Of a stretch of 64,000 nucleotides of DNA, positions 30,518 through 47,131 are shown one piece after another. The stretch lies in the NCBI RefSeq assembly GCF_022012445.1, contig NZ_JAKLTS010000006.1:1-64000 (forward strand), read 5' to 3'. The notes under the pieces were generated by a model. That model saw only the letters and a program-made list of their open reading frames with translations, was not told the DNA's origin and made no database searches. This DNA is from Massilia sp. TS11 (lineage in GTDB: Bacteria; Pseudomonadota; Gammaproteobacteria; Burkholderiales; Burkholderiaceae_D). The first letter of the stretch is position 1. Every line of letters starts with the position of its first letter. Both the position numbers and the translations under genes were made by a program.

Positions 30518-30593
30518 AGGGGCGTAGCTCAATTGGCAGAGCGTCGGTCTCCAAAACCGAAGGTTGGGGGTTCGATGCCCTCCGCCCCTGCCA
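30518..30593 (+). tRNA. tRNA-Trp (CCA)
   Basis: A 76-nt cloverleaf with acceptor stem AGGGGCG / CGCCCCT, discriminator G, encoded CCA, anticodon CCA in loop CTCCAAA and T-arm GGGTTCGATGCCC. It lies in the usual place between tuf and secE. Confidence 0.97.
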
Positions 30594-30627
30594 CCGAATA
30601 GGTGCAGGGCACCGAAAGTAAATAAGT

Positions 30628-31011
30628 ATGTCTAATCAAACCGTGCAAACGGTCAGCACCTCGGGTGACAAGCTCAAGGTGGTGCTGGCGGTGGTCGCGG
30701 CGATGGCAGGTGTGGTCGGGTTCTTTTACCTGGCCGGCCAGAAACCCCTGATCCGAGCGGCAGCGCTCGTCGGGGGTTTGCTCGTCTCCGTTCTCATTGC
30801 CTACACCTCGCAAGCTGGCCGCGATTTCCTGAATTTTGCGAAGGAATCGGTGCGCGAGACGCGTAAAGTCGTCTGGCCCACCCGTAAAGAAGCCACCCAG
30901 ATCACCCTGATCGTGTTTGGTTTCGTCCTGACCATGGCCCTGTTCCTGTGGGGCACCGACAAGATTCTGGAAGTCCTCCTGTACGACTGGATTTTGAAGC
31001 TGGGTAAATAA
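30628..31011 (+). CDS. secE: preprotein translocase subunit SecE
   Basis: A small inner-membrane subunit clamping SecY in the Sec translocon. The 127-residue protein has three hydrophobic segments ([34 protein letters not shown] and [19 protein letters not shown]), the three-helix form known from E. coli. The conserved cytoplasmic amphipathic stretch [18 protein letters not shown] precedes the last helix. It overlaps the nusG start by one base. Confidence 0.97.
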   Translation: MSNQTVQTVSTSGDKLKVVLAVVAAMAGVVGFFYLAGQKPLIRAAALVGGLLVSVLIAYTSQAGRDFLNFAKESVRETRKVVWPTRKEATQITLIVFGFVLTMALFLWGTDKILEVLLYDWILKLGK

Positions 31012-31622
31012 TGGGCGACAACACGCAAGAAAACGCGGCGGCACAAACGCCGGCGCTGGACCCTTCCCAGACCTTGAGCGCGCCCACCGGCAACAAGCGC
31101 TGGTATGTGGTGCACGCCTACTCGGGCATGGAGAAAAGCGTGCAGCGCGCGCTGACCGAGCGCATCGAGCGCGCCGGCATGCAGGACCAGTTCGGCCGCA
31201 TCCTGGTGCCGACCGAGGAAGTGGTGGAAGTGCGCAATGGCCAGAAGTCGGTCACCGAGCGCCGCTTCTTCCCCGGCTATGTGCTGGTCGAGATGGAAAT
31301 GACCGACGAGACCTGGCACCTGGTGAAGAACACTTCCAAGGTCACCGGTTTCATCGGCGGCAAATCGAACAAGCCGACGCCGATCCCGGCGCGCGAAATC
31401 GACAAGATCATGCAGCAGATGCAAGAGGGTGTCGAGAAGCCGCGTCCCAAGGTGCTGTACGAAGTGGGCGAGCAGGTGCGCATCAAGGACGGCCCCTTCA
31501 CCGACTTCAACGGCAGCGTCGAAGAAGTCAACTACGAGAAATCGAAGGTGCGCGTCTCGGTCACCATCTTTGGCCGCGCCACCCCGGTCGAACTCGAGTT
31601 CGGCCAGGTCGAGAAAGTCTAA
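31011..31622 (+). CDS. nusG: transcription termination/antitermination factor NusG
   Basis: An RNA polymerase-associated factor that suppresses pausing and links to Rho or the ribosome. The 203-residue protein begins with a variable 25-residue extension, then the NGN domain ([46 protein letters not shown]) and a C-terminal KOW domain ([20 protein letters not shown]). The stop of secE overlaps its start, so translation is coupled. The 98-bp gap to rplK has no identifiable element except the rplK ribosome binding site. Confidence 0.97.
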   Translation: MGDNTQENAAAQTPALDPSQTLSAPTGNKRWYVVHAYSGMEKSVQRALTERIERAGMQDQFGRILVPTEEVVEVRNGQKSVTERRFFPGYVLVEMEMTDETWHLVKNTSKVTGFIGGKSNKPTPIPAREIDKIMQQMQEGVEKPRPKVLYEVGEQVRIKDGPFTDFNGSVEEVNYEKSKVRVSVTIFGRATPVELEFGQVEKV

Positions 31623-31720
31623 GGCGCCGTACCGGAGCGCCGCCCCCTGGGCGAATCCGGAATCAAGAGGAGCCGGTCTGATACGCCGGCGCTACTACTC
31701 AATCCAACATAGGAGCCATC

Positions 31721-32152
31721 ATGGCAAAGAAAATCGTCGGCTATATCAAGCTGCAAGTTCCGGCTGGTAAAGCCAACCCCTCCCCCCCGATCGGTCCGGC
31801 CCTCGGTCAGCGCGGTCTGAACATCATGGAATTCTGCAAGGCCTTCAATGCCCAGACTCAAGGCATGGAACCGGGCATGCCGATCCCCGTGATCATCACC
31901 GCCTTCGCCGACAAGTCCTTCACCTTCGTGATGAAGACCCCGCCGGCCACCTACCTGATCAAGAAGCACTCGGGCGTGCAAAAAGGTTCGGCCAAGCCGC
32001 ATACCGACAAGGTCGGCAAGCTGACCCGCGCACAGGCTGAAGAAATCGCAAAACTCAAGACCCCGGACCTGACCGCCGCCGATCTGGAAGCCGCTGTGCG
32101 CACGATCGCTGGCTCGGCACGTTCGATGGGCATCACGGTGGAGGGCATCTAA
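31721..32152 (+). CDS. rplK: 50S ribosomal protein L11
   Basis: Forms the GTPase-associated centre with 23S rRNA and the L7/L12 stalk. The 143-residue protein is canonical: [20 protein letters not shown] at the N-terminus with the proline-rich turn, and the RNA-binding C-terminal domain ending [13 protein letters not shown] clear ribosome binding site (AGGAG) precedes the start. It is followed after one base by rplA. Confidence 0.98.
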   Translation: MAKKIVGYIKLQVPAGKANPSPPIGPALGQRGLNIMEFCKAFNAQTQGMEPGMPIPVIITAFADKSFTFVMKTPPATYLIKKHSGVQKGSAKPHTDKVGKLTRAQAEEIAKLKTPDLTAADLEAAVRTIAGSARSMGITVEGI

Positions 32153-32153
32153 G

Positions 32154-32855
32154 ATGGCACAACTGTCCAAGCGTATGAAGGCCCAGAAGGCCAAGGTTGA
32201 CCGCAACAAGCTGCACAGCTTCGAAGAAGCCGTGACCGTGGTCAAGGAATTCGCCACTGCCAAGTTCAACGAGTCGATCGACGTCGCCGTGCAACTGGGC
32301 GTGGATCCGAAGAAATCGGACCAGGTCGTGCGTGGTTCGGTGGTGCTGCCGGCCGGTACCGGTAAGAGCGTCCGCGTGGCCGTGTTCGCCACGGGCGACA
32401 AAGCCGAGCAGGCCAAAGCCGCCGGCGCCGACATCGTCGGCATGGAAGATCTGGCTGAGATGGTCAAGAAAGGCGATATGCCCTTCGACGTGGTCATCGC
32501 TTCGCCCGACACCATGCGTATCGTCGGTACCCTCGGTCAGATCCTGGGCCCGCGCGGCCTGATGCCGAACCCGAAAGTCGGCACCGTGACCCCGGACGTG
32601 GCTGGCGCCGTGAAGAACGCCAAGGCCGGTCAGGTCCAGTACCGTACCGACAAGGCCGGTATCATCCACGCCACCATCGGCCGTAAATCCTTCTCGGACG
32701 ACCAGCTGAAAACCAACCTGGTGGCCCTGATCGAAGCCCTGAACAAAGCCAAGCCGGCTTCGTCGAAAGGTGTCTACCTGCGCCGCGTGTCGATCTCGTC
32801 GACCATGGGCGCCGGTGTGCGCGTCGACCACGCTGGTCTGGCCGCTGCTGCCTAA
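32154..32855 (+). CDS. rplA: 50S ribosomal protein L1
   Basis: Builds the mobile L1 stalk near the E site and represses its own L11-L1 mRNA in bacteria. The 233-residue protein has the expected [29 protein letters not shown] and [12 protein letters not shown] region. It starts one base after rplK, indicating translational coupling. Confidence 0.98.
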   Translation: MAQLSKRMKAQKAKVDRNKLHSFEEAVTVVKEFATAKFNESIDVAVQLGVDPKKSDQVVRGSVVLPAGTGKSVRVAVFATGDKAEQAKAAGADIVGMEDLAEMVKKGDMPFDVVIASPDTMRIVGTLGQILGPRGLMPNPKVGTVTPDVAGAVKNAKAGQVQYRTDKAGIIHATIGRKSFSDDQLKTNLVALIEALNKAKPASSKGVYLRRVSISSTMGAGVRVDHAGLAAAA

Positions 32856-33106
32856 GCTGTAAAGAATCAAGTCCCGGTGCTGAGCCACCGGGCGCCTCTT
32901 TGGGTTGGCTGTGCGACGTGTTGCGCCACACAGCCCTGCCTTCAAAGACCGCTGGGCCGAAGGAAGTTGTTGATCCCGAGGTTAAATCGCCACCCAGCGC
33001 AGATGGTGGTCCCGACAAGTTTTGTGGTCCCTGGACTTCTGAACATCGGACGCCGTGTTCGAACCGATGCGAAGCGCAAGCCCAGCATCATTTTAGGAGA
33101 TTGACC
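32856..33106 (+). promoter_or_regulatory. L10 leader region upstream of rplJ
   Basis: A 251-bp non-coding stretch between rplA and rplJ in the place where the L10(L12) autoregulatory leader is found. Hairpins seen are CCCGGTG / CACCGGG (32873-32892) and GGCTGTG / CACAGCC (32907-32935). The first is followed by CGCCTCTTT and may end part of the upstream transcript. The region ends with the ribosome binding site AGGAGA at 33095. An internal promoter is likely but I could not place it. Confidence 0.6.
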
Positions 33107-33607
33107 GTGGGTCTTAATCTGAATGACAAGAAGGCCGTCGTCGCCGAAGTTTCCGCAAAAGTAGCAACTGCGCAAACGATCGTCGTGGCCGAGTATCGTG
33201 GCATCCAGGTTGGTCGCCTGACTCAACTCCGTGCAAACGCTCGCGCGCAAGGCGTGTACCTGCGTGTTCTGAAGAACACGCTGGCCCGCCGTGCCGTGGA
33301 GGGCACCCAGTTTGCCAACCTCGCCGATTCCATGACCGGTCCGCTGATCTATTCGATCTCGGACGACGCCGTGGCCGCCGCCAAAGTCATCGCTGACTTT
33401 GCCAAGGCTAACGACAAGATGGTCGTGAAGGCAGGTAACTACGCCGGCAAACACCTGGATCAAGCAGGTGTGCAGGCGCTGGCAAGCATCCCGAGCCGCG
33501 AAGTGCTGATCGCCCAGTTGATGGGCGTGATGCAAGCTCCGGTCTCCGGCTTTGCACGTGCACTGGCTGCTCTGGCAGCCAAGAAAGAAGAAGCCCCGGC
33601 CGCCTAA
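33107..33607 (+). CDS. rplJ: 50S ribosomal protein L10
   Basis: Anchors the L7/L12 dimers to the ribosome. The 166-residue protein starts at a GTG seven bases after AGGAGA ([16 protein letters not shown]), although the frame is open upstream through the leader. Canonical features are [17 protein letters not shown] and [13 protein letters not shown]. The C-terminal helix ([13 protein letters not shown]) binds L7/L12. Together with L12 it should bind the leader for feedback control, as known in E. coli. Confidence 0.97.
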   Translation: MGLNLNDKKAVVAEVSAKVATAQTIVVAEYRGIQVGRLTQLRANARAQGVYLRVLKNTLARRAVEGTQFANLADSMTGPLIYSISDDAVAAAKVIADFAKANDKMVVKAGNYAGKHLDQAGVQALASIPSREVLIAQLMGVMQAPVSGFARALAALAAKKEEAPAA

Positions 33608-33670
33608 GCGCCGACGCTCTCGCTTTCTGAGTCTAGAACCAACCCTTTCAAAAAATTTTGGAGTTTTAAA

Positions 33671-34045
33671 ATGGCAATTAGCAAAGAAGATATCCTGGAA
33701 GCCGTCGGTGCAATGTCGGTGATGGAACTGAATGACCTGGTCAAGGCATTCGAAGAGAAATTCGGTGTGTCGGCTGCCGCCATGGCTGCCCCGGCTGCTG
33801 CCGGCGGCGCTGCTGCTGCTGCTGCTGAAGAGAAGACCGACTTCAACCTGGTGCTGGCTGATGTCGGCGCCAACAAGGTCGGCGTCATCAAGGCCGTGCG
33901 TGAAATCACCGGTCTGGGCCTGAAGGAAGCCAAAGACCTGGTCGACGGCGCACCGAAGACCGTGAAAGAAGCCATGCCGAAAGCTGACGCTGAAGCTGCC
34001 AAGAAGAAGCTGGAAGAAGCTGGCGCCAAGGCCGAGCTGAAGTAA
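33671..34045 (+). CDS. rplL: 50S ribosomal protein L7/L12
   Basis: The stalk protein that recruits translation factors. The 124-residue chain has the N-terminal dimerisation domain ([20 protein letters not shown]), an alanine-rich hinge (about 36-53) and the C-terminal factor-binding domain with [21 protein letters not shown] long A/T-rich stretch with GGAG precedes the start. Confidence 0.98.
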   Translation: MAISKEDILEAVGAMSVMELNDLVKAFEEKFGVSAAAMAAPAAAGGAAAAAAEEKTDFNLVLADVGANKVGVIKAVREITGLGLKEAKDLVDGAPKTVKEAMPKADAEAAKKKLEEAGAKAELK

Positions 34046-34080
34046 TTCGTTGTACCCGGCGAGACCTTTGCTTCGCCGAT

Positions 34081-34134
34081 GAGTCAAAGCGACAAGCCCC
34101 CGTCGAGAGGCGGGGCTGGCGCTTTGGCTCTTTT
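34081..34134 (+). terminator. attenuator hairpin between rplL and rpoB
   Basis: A long hairpin with outer arms GAGTCAAAGC / GCTTTGGCTC and inner arms AGCCCC / GGGGCT, followed by TTTT. In enterobacteria a partial terminator in this gap reduces transcription into rpoBC relative to the ribosomal proteins; position and structure here suggest the same role. Confidence 0.75.
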
Positions 34135-34217
34135 GTCGTCTCTGCAGAGACTTGAGCTGTGGGCCCCCCGGACCCAGACCTGAAGTCTCTAATTCACCTG
34201 TCACTCACGGAGTGTCC

Positions 34218-38327
<4,110 letters not shown>

Positions 38328-38348
38328 TTCGCCTGGAGAACGAACACC

Positions 38349-42572
<4,224 letters not shown>

Positions 42573-42588
42573 TCTCTGCGCATTCGGC

Positions 42589-42620
42589 AAAAACGGCAGC
42601 TTCGGCTGCCGTTTTTTTTT
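42589..42620 (+). terminator. Rho-independent terminator after rpoC
   Basis: A 9-bp stem (AACGGCAGC / GCTGCCGTT) closed by a UUCG tetraloop is followed by nine T residues. This is a textbook intrinsic terminator ending the rpoBC transcript. Confidence 0.95.
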
Positions 42621-42678
42621 GTCCGGCGCGGAACCCGGGCGGCGCCGGCGGCGTCGAATGGGGACGGAGGACGACACC

Positions 42679-43014
42679 ATGGATCTCGAATGCCGCGTCG
42701 ACCAGCTCGAAAAGTCGGTCGTCACCATCGCGCGCGATGTTGCTGTTATCAAATCCAATTATCTGCGGCGCGAAGATCTGGCCGAGATGCTGACGCCACG
42801 CCTGAGCACGCTCGCGGGGCAGATCGGCGACCGGACCGACGCGGCGCTGGCGGCGCTGGAGTCACGCTTTGATGCCAAACTGGCGGCGCTCGATGCGCGT
42901 TTCGACGCCAAACTGGCCGCACTCGAGGCGCGCCTGAACGCGCGCATGACCGCCTGGATGCTGAGCCTGATGGCGGTGCAGGTCGCGATGGCCGGGGCCT
43001 TGTGGCTGCGCTAG
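42679..43014 (+). CDS. small coiled-coil protein with C-terminal membrane anchor, unknown function
   Basis: A 111-residue protein I do not recognise as a named family. The N-terminal 60 residues are charged and helical (VDQLEKSVVTIARDVAVIKS). Then come three 11-residue repeats of the type RFDAKLAALDA, RFDAKLAALEA and RLNARMTAWML, compatible with a long coiled coil. A single hydrophobic helix at the end (MLSLMAVQVAMAGALWL) would anchor it in the membrane by its tail. The ATG at 42679 has GGAGG 8 bases upstream; an ATG at 42658 is possible but has no such site. It lies between the rpoC terminator and the rhomboid gene. Confidence 0.7.
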   Translation: MDLECRVDQLEKSVVTIARDVAVIKSNYLRREDLAEMLTPRLSTLAGQIGDRTDAALAALESRFDAKLAALDARFDAKLAALEARLNARMTAWMLSLMAVQVAMAGALWLR

Positions 43015-43036
43015 CGGCGCGTGGTAAGCTGCGCGC

Positions 43037-44017
43037 ATGCACACCTTTCCCGTTACCTTCTTCCTCGCCTCTCCCTCCACCGAGCCCGACAATCCTCCGA
43101 ATCCCTTCCGCTGGTACGGGGCCGGCAGTGTCAGCGTCGAGGACGGCAGCCTGTTGCTGCAGGGCCGCCGCCATCGTATGTTCCGCGCAGGCGAGGCCGA
43201 GACCCAGCGCATCGCCCTGGCGCGCGTGAAAAATCTGCGCGTGTCTGGCGCGGCCGTCTGTTTCGAGCTCGAAGGCAGCCCGGACCAGACCCTGGGCTTT
43301 CAGGCCGCCGATGCCTTGGCCGCCCAGTCCCTGTGCGCGCTGTTGCCGACGCGCTGGGATGCGGCCGCCGAGGCCGCCTTCGATGAGCAGCAGTCGCTGG
43401 CCGCGGCCCTGGCGGCGCGGGCGCCGGTGGCGCGCGTCAGCCGTGGCTTGATGGGCGCGCTGCTGGCCGTGTATGCGCTGAGCGTGGTCGTCAGCGGCGC
43501 GCTGGAGCCGGACAACACGGCCTTGTTGACGCTCGGCGCGCAGCAGGGCGATCTGGTGGCCCAGGGCCAGTGGTGGCGCCTGATCTCGGCCACGTTTCTG
43601 CACGCGGGCCTGCTGCACCTGGTGATGAATGTCAGCAGCCTGAACGCGATCGGCCCGCTGACCGAACGCCTGCTCGGGTCGGCCCGCTTTGCCCTCGTGT
43701 ATGCGGCCGCGGGCCTCGCCGGCGGCCTGGCCAGCCTGTGGTTCCACCCGCAGGCCCTGTGCGTGGGCGCGTCGGGCGCGATCTTCGGCATTCTCGGGGT
43801 GTCAGCGGTGGCGATGCTGACGCCGCGCTATGGCCTGAGCGAACGCTTCCGGCAGGAAGGGCGGCGCGGCATGCTCGGCGTGCTCGGCATTAACCTGCTG
43901 ATCAGCATGGCCCTGCCGTTCGTGAATGGCGCCGCGCACGGCTTCGGCTTTGCCACCGGCCTGGTGCTCGGCTGGCTGCTGGCGCAGCCGCTGACGCCGG
44001 CGCGCGCCTCAGCCTAG
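43037..44017 (+). CDS. rhomboid family intramembrane serine protease
   Basis: A 326-residue membrane protein. The N-terminal 120 residues form a soluble domain not found in the minimal bacterial rhomboid (a small beta-rich region GAGSVSVEDGSLLLQGRR). Six or more hydrophobic helices follow. The catalytic serine is S246 in GASGAIFG and the catalytic histidine is H301 in NGAAHGFGF. HAGLLHLVMNVSSL shows the conserved HxxxN-type oxyanion region of the second core helix. The last 9 bases overlap the convergent phosphatase gene. Substrates are unknown. Confidence 0.92.
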   Translation: MHTFPVTFFLASPSTEPDNPPNPFRWYGAGSVSVEDGSLLLQGRRHRMFRAGEAETQRIALARVKNLRVSGAAVCFELEGSPDQTLGFQAADALAAQSLCALLPTRWDAAAEAAFDEQQSLAAALAARAPVARVSRGLMGALLAVYALSVVVSGALEPDNTALLTLGAQQGDLVAQGQWWRLISATFLHAGLLHLVMNVSSLNAIGPLTERLLGSARFALVYAAAGLAGGLASLWFHPQALCVGASGAIFGILGVSAVAMLTPRYGLSERFRQEGRRGMLGVLGINLLISMALPFVNGAAHGFGFATGLVLGWLLAQPLTPARASA

Positions 44018-44488
44018 GCGCTTGCGCAGCTGGGCCAGCAGACCGCTGCTGGCCGCTTCCACATAGTCGAGCACGGTTTCGAAATCCTCCGGGCCGCCGT
44101 AGTAGGGGTCGGGCACGATGGCGCTCGTGTGCTGCTCGGCATAGTCCATGAACAGGCCAAGCTTGTGGCGGTGGACGTCCGGACACTGGGCCAGCAGGCG
44201 GTCCAGATTACCGTGGTCCATGGCCAGCACCAGATCAAAGCGGCTGAAGTCGCTCGGCTGGACCGGGCGCGCGCGCAGCAGCGACAGATCGACACCGCGC
44301 CGGGCCGCATGGGCGATGCTGCGTGCGTCCGGCGGCTCGCCCGTGTGGTAGGCGTGGGTGGCGGCCGAATCGATGTGCAGCTGGGCGCCCAGACCGGCCG
44401 CCTCGGCCTGGGCGCGGAACACGCCCTCGGCCGTCGGCGAGCGGCAGATATTGCCCATGCAGACGAAGAGAATGGAAATGCTGGCCAT
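44009..44488 (-). CDS. low molecular weight protein-tyrosine phosphatase
   Basis: A 159-residue cytosolic phosphatase. The P-loop is CMGNICRSPT with nucleophile C10 and R16, close to the N-terminus as in the family; the general acid lies in the DPYYGG motif. Family members act on tyrosine kinases of capsule synthesis or on low-molecular arginine phosphates, but no kinase or polysaccharide gene is adjacent here. The ATG at 44488 puts the P-loop at the normal distance; another ATG four codons earlier (44500) is possible. Confidence 0.92.
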   Translation of the reverse strand: MASISILFVCMGNICRSPTAEGVFRAQAEAAGLGAQLHIDSAATHAYHTGEPPDARSIAHAARRGVDLSLLRARPVQPSDFSRFDLVLAMDHGNLDRLLAQCPDVHRHKLGLFMDYAEQHTSAIVPDPYYGGPEDFETVLDYVEAASSGLLAQLRKRLG

Positions 44489-44509
44489 GATGACCAGCAT
44501 TGTACGGGA

Positions 44510-44764
44510 TCAGCGTTGCTGGGGCGGATGATCGGGGATCAGCACCAGGCGGCAGGTGCCGGCCATCTCGCCGCGCGGCGTCTTGGCCGTGGCCTTGTCG
44601 CCATCCTTCTTGCCCTTGCAGGCGTCGAGGGCTTCCTGCGGCGGACCATTGCGCTCATGCATGGGACCGGGACCGCCTTTCGGACCGGCGCCCTGCTGGG
44701 CCAGGGCAGTGTGCGGATTTGCCAGGCCCAGCAGCATGGGCAGCATCACGACGATACGTTTCAT
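44510..44764 (-). CDS. small secreted protein, unknown function
   Basis: An 84-residue protein with a signal peptide (IVVMLPMLLGLANPHTALAQ). The mature part is glycine/proline rich, with QEALDACKGKKDGDKATAKT and ending GTCRLVLIP. I recall related small periplasmic proteins with the pattern ALDACKGKK...GTC, often with an extra cysteine between these two; that cysteine is missing here. No function is known. The start has AAGGAG upstream. It lies 22 bp upstream of the phosphatase gene and could be cotranscribed with it. Confidence 0.75.
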   Translation of the reverse strand: MKRIVVMLPMLLGLANPHTALAQQGAGPKGGPGPMHERNGPPQEALDACKGKKDGDKATAKTPRGEMAGTCRLVLIPDHPPQQR

Positions 44765-44833
44765 TGCAGACTCCTTGAGGGGGACAGTGCTGCCAGTATC
44801 GGCGCCAATTGTGCAGGAATTATGGGGCCGCCC

Positions 44834-45484
44834 TCAGTCGTTCAGATGCCAGGCGTAGGCGATCCGGCCCCAGGCGGCGACGGCCTGGCCATTGTCCATG
44901 GCGGCTTTGAAGCGGCACAGGCTCAGGGCCTCGATGGCGGCGCGGTCGAGCGTGCGCGAGCCGCTCGTCTTCAGCAGTTTGGCGTCACGCACCTTGCCGT
45001 CCGGACCGATCAGCAGATTCAGCTCGACGGTGCCGGTTTCGCCATTGCGCAGGGCCGACTTCGGATACTCGGGCGTGCCGCAGCCTTCGGCCAGCACGGC
45101 CGTGCGCGGGCCCGGGGCCGTCGCGGGCGGGGCCGTGTTGCTCGGCGGGCCAGGCACGCTGGGCGGCGTGGCCGGCATCGCGTCCACCGGCTTGGCGCTG
45201 ATGGTCGTGTCCGGCAGCGGCTGCACGGGCACTTCGGGCATCGGCACGTTCGGCAGCGGCGGGGCCTCGGCCTGGGGCGGCTGTTGCGGCGGCGGGGGCG
45301 GCGGTTCCTGCGGCTTCAGCGGCTCGTTCAGGATGATCACTTCCTGCTCGCGCGGCGGTGTGAATTTTTTGACGTACTGCATGCCCTTGTACAGGGTGAT
45401 GCCAAGGAAGACGTGCAGCAAGAGCACGAAGGCGAGGCTGCTGGTTTTCCGGCGCGGCGCATAATCTGCTGGGTCTGCGTACAT
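44834..45484 (-). CDS. TonB-like energy transducer
   Basis: A 216-residue inner-membrane protein. A single N-terminal helix (LAFVLLLHVFLGITLYKGM) is followed by a proline-rich periplasmic spacer (EPLKPQEPPPPPPQQPPQ and onwards). The C-terminal TonB domain has PEYPKSALRNGETGTVELNL and LKTSGSRTLDRAAIEALS. It would couple the proton motive force to outer-membrane receptors. No ExbB/ExbD or receptor gene is adjacent. The ATG at 45484 has AGGAGG upstream, a near-perfect ribosome binding site. Confidence 0.9.
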   Translation of the reverse strand: MYADPADYAPRRKTSSLAFVLLLHVFLGITLYKGMQYVKKFTPPREQEVIILNEPLKPQEPPPPPPQQPPQAEAPPLPNVPMPEVPVQPLPDTTISAKPVDAMPATPPSVPGPPSNTAPPATAPGPRTAVLAEGCGTPEYPKSALRNGETGTVELNLLIGPDGKVRDAKLLKTSGSRTLDRAAIEALSLCRFKAAMDNGQAVAAWGRIAYAWHLND

Positions 45485-45650
45485 GGTTCCTCCTGTGTTT
45501 GGCAATTGAAATTGCTACGTCATGGAAGTAAACTATACCAAGAAAAAGAAAAAGTGAAGCGAATTTTGGCTTGGCCATGGAAAATGGCATAATCGCCCTC
45601 AGGCATCTCCATTACCTTGGGGGCGCAAATATTCTTGCCAGGAGCCAGAA

Positions 45651-46283
45651 ATGACCCGTGTGTTGCTTGCCGATGACCACCCGATCGTGATGACGGGCTT
45701 CGCCATGTCGCTCAAGGCGCTCGGCATCGAGGTCGTGGGGCAGGCGCGCACGCCGGAAGAGGCGATTACCATGGCCGAGCAATTCCAGCCCGATGTGGTG
45801 GTGCTCGACATCCGCTTCGGCACCGAGCTCACCGGCCTGGACGCCGCCAAGGCCCTGCTGGCGCGCTGGCCGCAGACGCGCATCGTCTTCCTCAGCCAGT
45901 TCGATCAGGACAGCCTGATCAAGGAGACCTACCGGCTCGGCGCCAAGGCCTTCGTGACCAAGGACTGCGACCCGGCCGAGCTGGCCGCGGCCGTGCGCAG
46001 CGCCCAGGAAGGCAAGCTGTACTTCATGCCCCAGATCGCCGAGCGCCTGGCCAACCTGTCCGTGCGCGGCGACGATTCGCCCCAGTCCCTGCTGGACGAG
46101 CGCGCGCTGGCGATTTTCCGCCTGATGGCCGAGGGCCTGACGAATGCCGAAATCGCCGAGAAGCTCGACCTGTCCACCAAAACCATCAGTAACACCAGTC
46201 AGTCGATCAAGGAAAAACTCGGCCTGCACCGCCAGGCCGACCTCACCCGGCTGGCCGTCAAACACGGCCTGATCGAGCCGTGA
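45651..46283 (+). CDS. NarL/FixJ-type response regulator
   Basis: A 210-residue two-component regulator. The receiver has LLADDHPIV, phosphoacceptor D53 in VVLDIRFG and the conserved lysine in AFVTKD. The C-terminal LuxR-type helix-turn-helix has FRLMAEGLTNAEIAEKLDLS and KTISNTSQSIKEKLGL. The start overlaps no other gene, but its end overlaps the next gene by 4 bp. The cognate kinase is encoded two genes downstream. Confidence 0.94.
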   Translation: MTRVLLADDHPIVMTGFAMSLKALGIEVVGQARTPEEAITMAEQFQPDVVVLDIRFGTELTGLDAAKALLARWPQTRIVFLSQFDQDSLIKETYRLGAKAFVTKDCDPAELAAAVRSAQEGKLYFMPQIAERLANLSVRGDDSPQSLLDERALAIFRLMAEGLTNAEIAEKLDLSTKTISNTSQSIKEKLGLHRQADLTRLAVKHGLIEP

Positions 46284-47131
46284 AACCGGCGCGCCGGCGC
46301 CTGCTGCAGGCCGCACTGGCGGCGCTGGCCCGGCCGGCGCGGGCCGAGGGCACGGGCCTGATCGTCACCGGCGACGAGGGCATCACCAGCAGCCAGATTC
46401 AGAGCGACCTGGCGGCGCGCCTGCAGCGCCTCGGCCCGGTGGCCGGTCTGCGCATCGCGATCGGCCCGGCCGCCCTGCACCAGCTGGCCGACAGCCGCTG
46501 GGACGGCGCGGTGCTGAGCGCCTATACCAGCGCCCAGGTGTGGCGCAGCGTGGTGGCTGCGCTGAGCCCGGCGCGCGCGGCGCGCTGGTCGGCCGTGTAT
46601 GCCGATCCCGCGCCGGCCGACCAGCTGGCGCTGGCGCGCCGTCTGCTGCCCGCGCCGGCCAGTGTGGCCTGCATCCTCGGGCCGGATACGGCCTTTTTGC
46701 GCCCGGCGCTGCTGGAGGCGGCGTCGTCCGGCGTGGCGCTGCAGATCCTCGCCCTCGAGGCGGACGGCGAACTGAATGCCATCATCGAGCGCAGCGGGCG
46801 CGCCCAGGCCCTGCTGGCTGTGCCGGACCGGCGCGTGTTCAACCCGGACAGCATCCGCACCGTGCTGCTGTCGACCTACCGGCGCAACCAGGCGGTGATT
46901 GGCTTTTCGGCCGATATGGTCAGCGTCGGCGCGCTCGCCAGCACCGTCTCCAGCGTGGCCGATACCAATACCCAGCTGGCGCAGGCGGTGGCCGCTTTCG
47001 CCGCCAGCGGGCGGCTGCCGCCGCCCCAGTTCCCGCGCTACTTCCGCACCGTGCTCAATGAGGACGTGGCGCGCGCGCTCGGCATCCGCCTCGATCCGGC
47101 CCTGCGCGAGTTCGCCCGGAGGCCGGCATGA
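46280..47131 (+). CDS. periplasmic ABC-type substrate-binding-like protein
   Basis: A 283-residue protein with an N-terminal signal sequence (RRLLQAALAALARPARA). The remainder resembles the ABC_sub_bind type of periplasmic binding proteins, with VACILGPDTAFLRPALLEAA, LLAVPDRRVFNPDSIRTVLL and YRRNQAVIGFSADMVSVGAL. No permease or ATPase is adjacent. The gene overlaps the response regulator and the kinase by 4 bp on each side, so the protein is probably an accessory sensor for the kinase. That role is an inference from the gene order. Confidence 0.8.
   Translation: MKPARRRLLQAALAALARPARAEGTGLIVTGDEGITSSQIQSDLAARLQRLGPVAGLRIAIGPAALHQLADSRWDGAVLSAYTSAQVWRSVVAALSPARAARWSAVYADPAPADQLALARRLLPAPASVACILGPDTAFLRPALLEAASSGVALQILALEADGELNAIIERSGRAQALLAVPDRRVFNPDSIRTVLLSTYRRNQAVIGFSADMVSVGALASTVSSVADTNTQLAQAVAAFAASGRLPPPQFPRYFRTVLNEDVARALGIRLDPALREFARRPA

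Noticed and set aside
32900..33106. N-terminal extension of L10 through the leader
   Set aside because: The extension is not L10-like, and a good ribosome binding site precedes the GTG at 33107.
42573..43014. Expected rpsL-rpsG-fusA continuation after rpoC
   Set aside because: Not present here; this break occurs in other betaproteobacteria and a strong terminator shows a normal operon end, so I do not treat it as a rearrangement.
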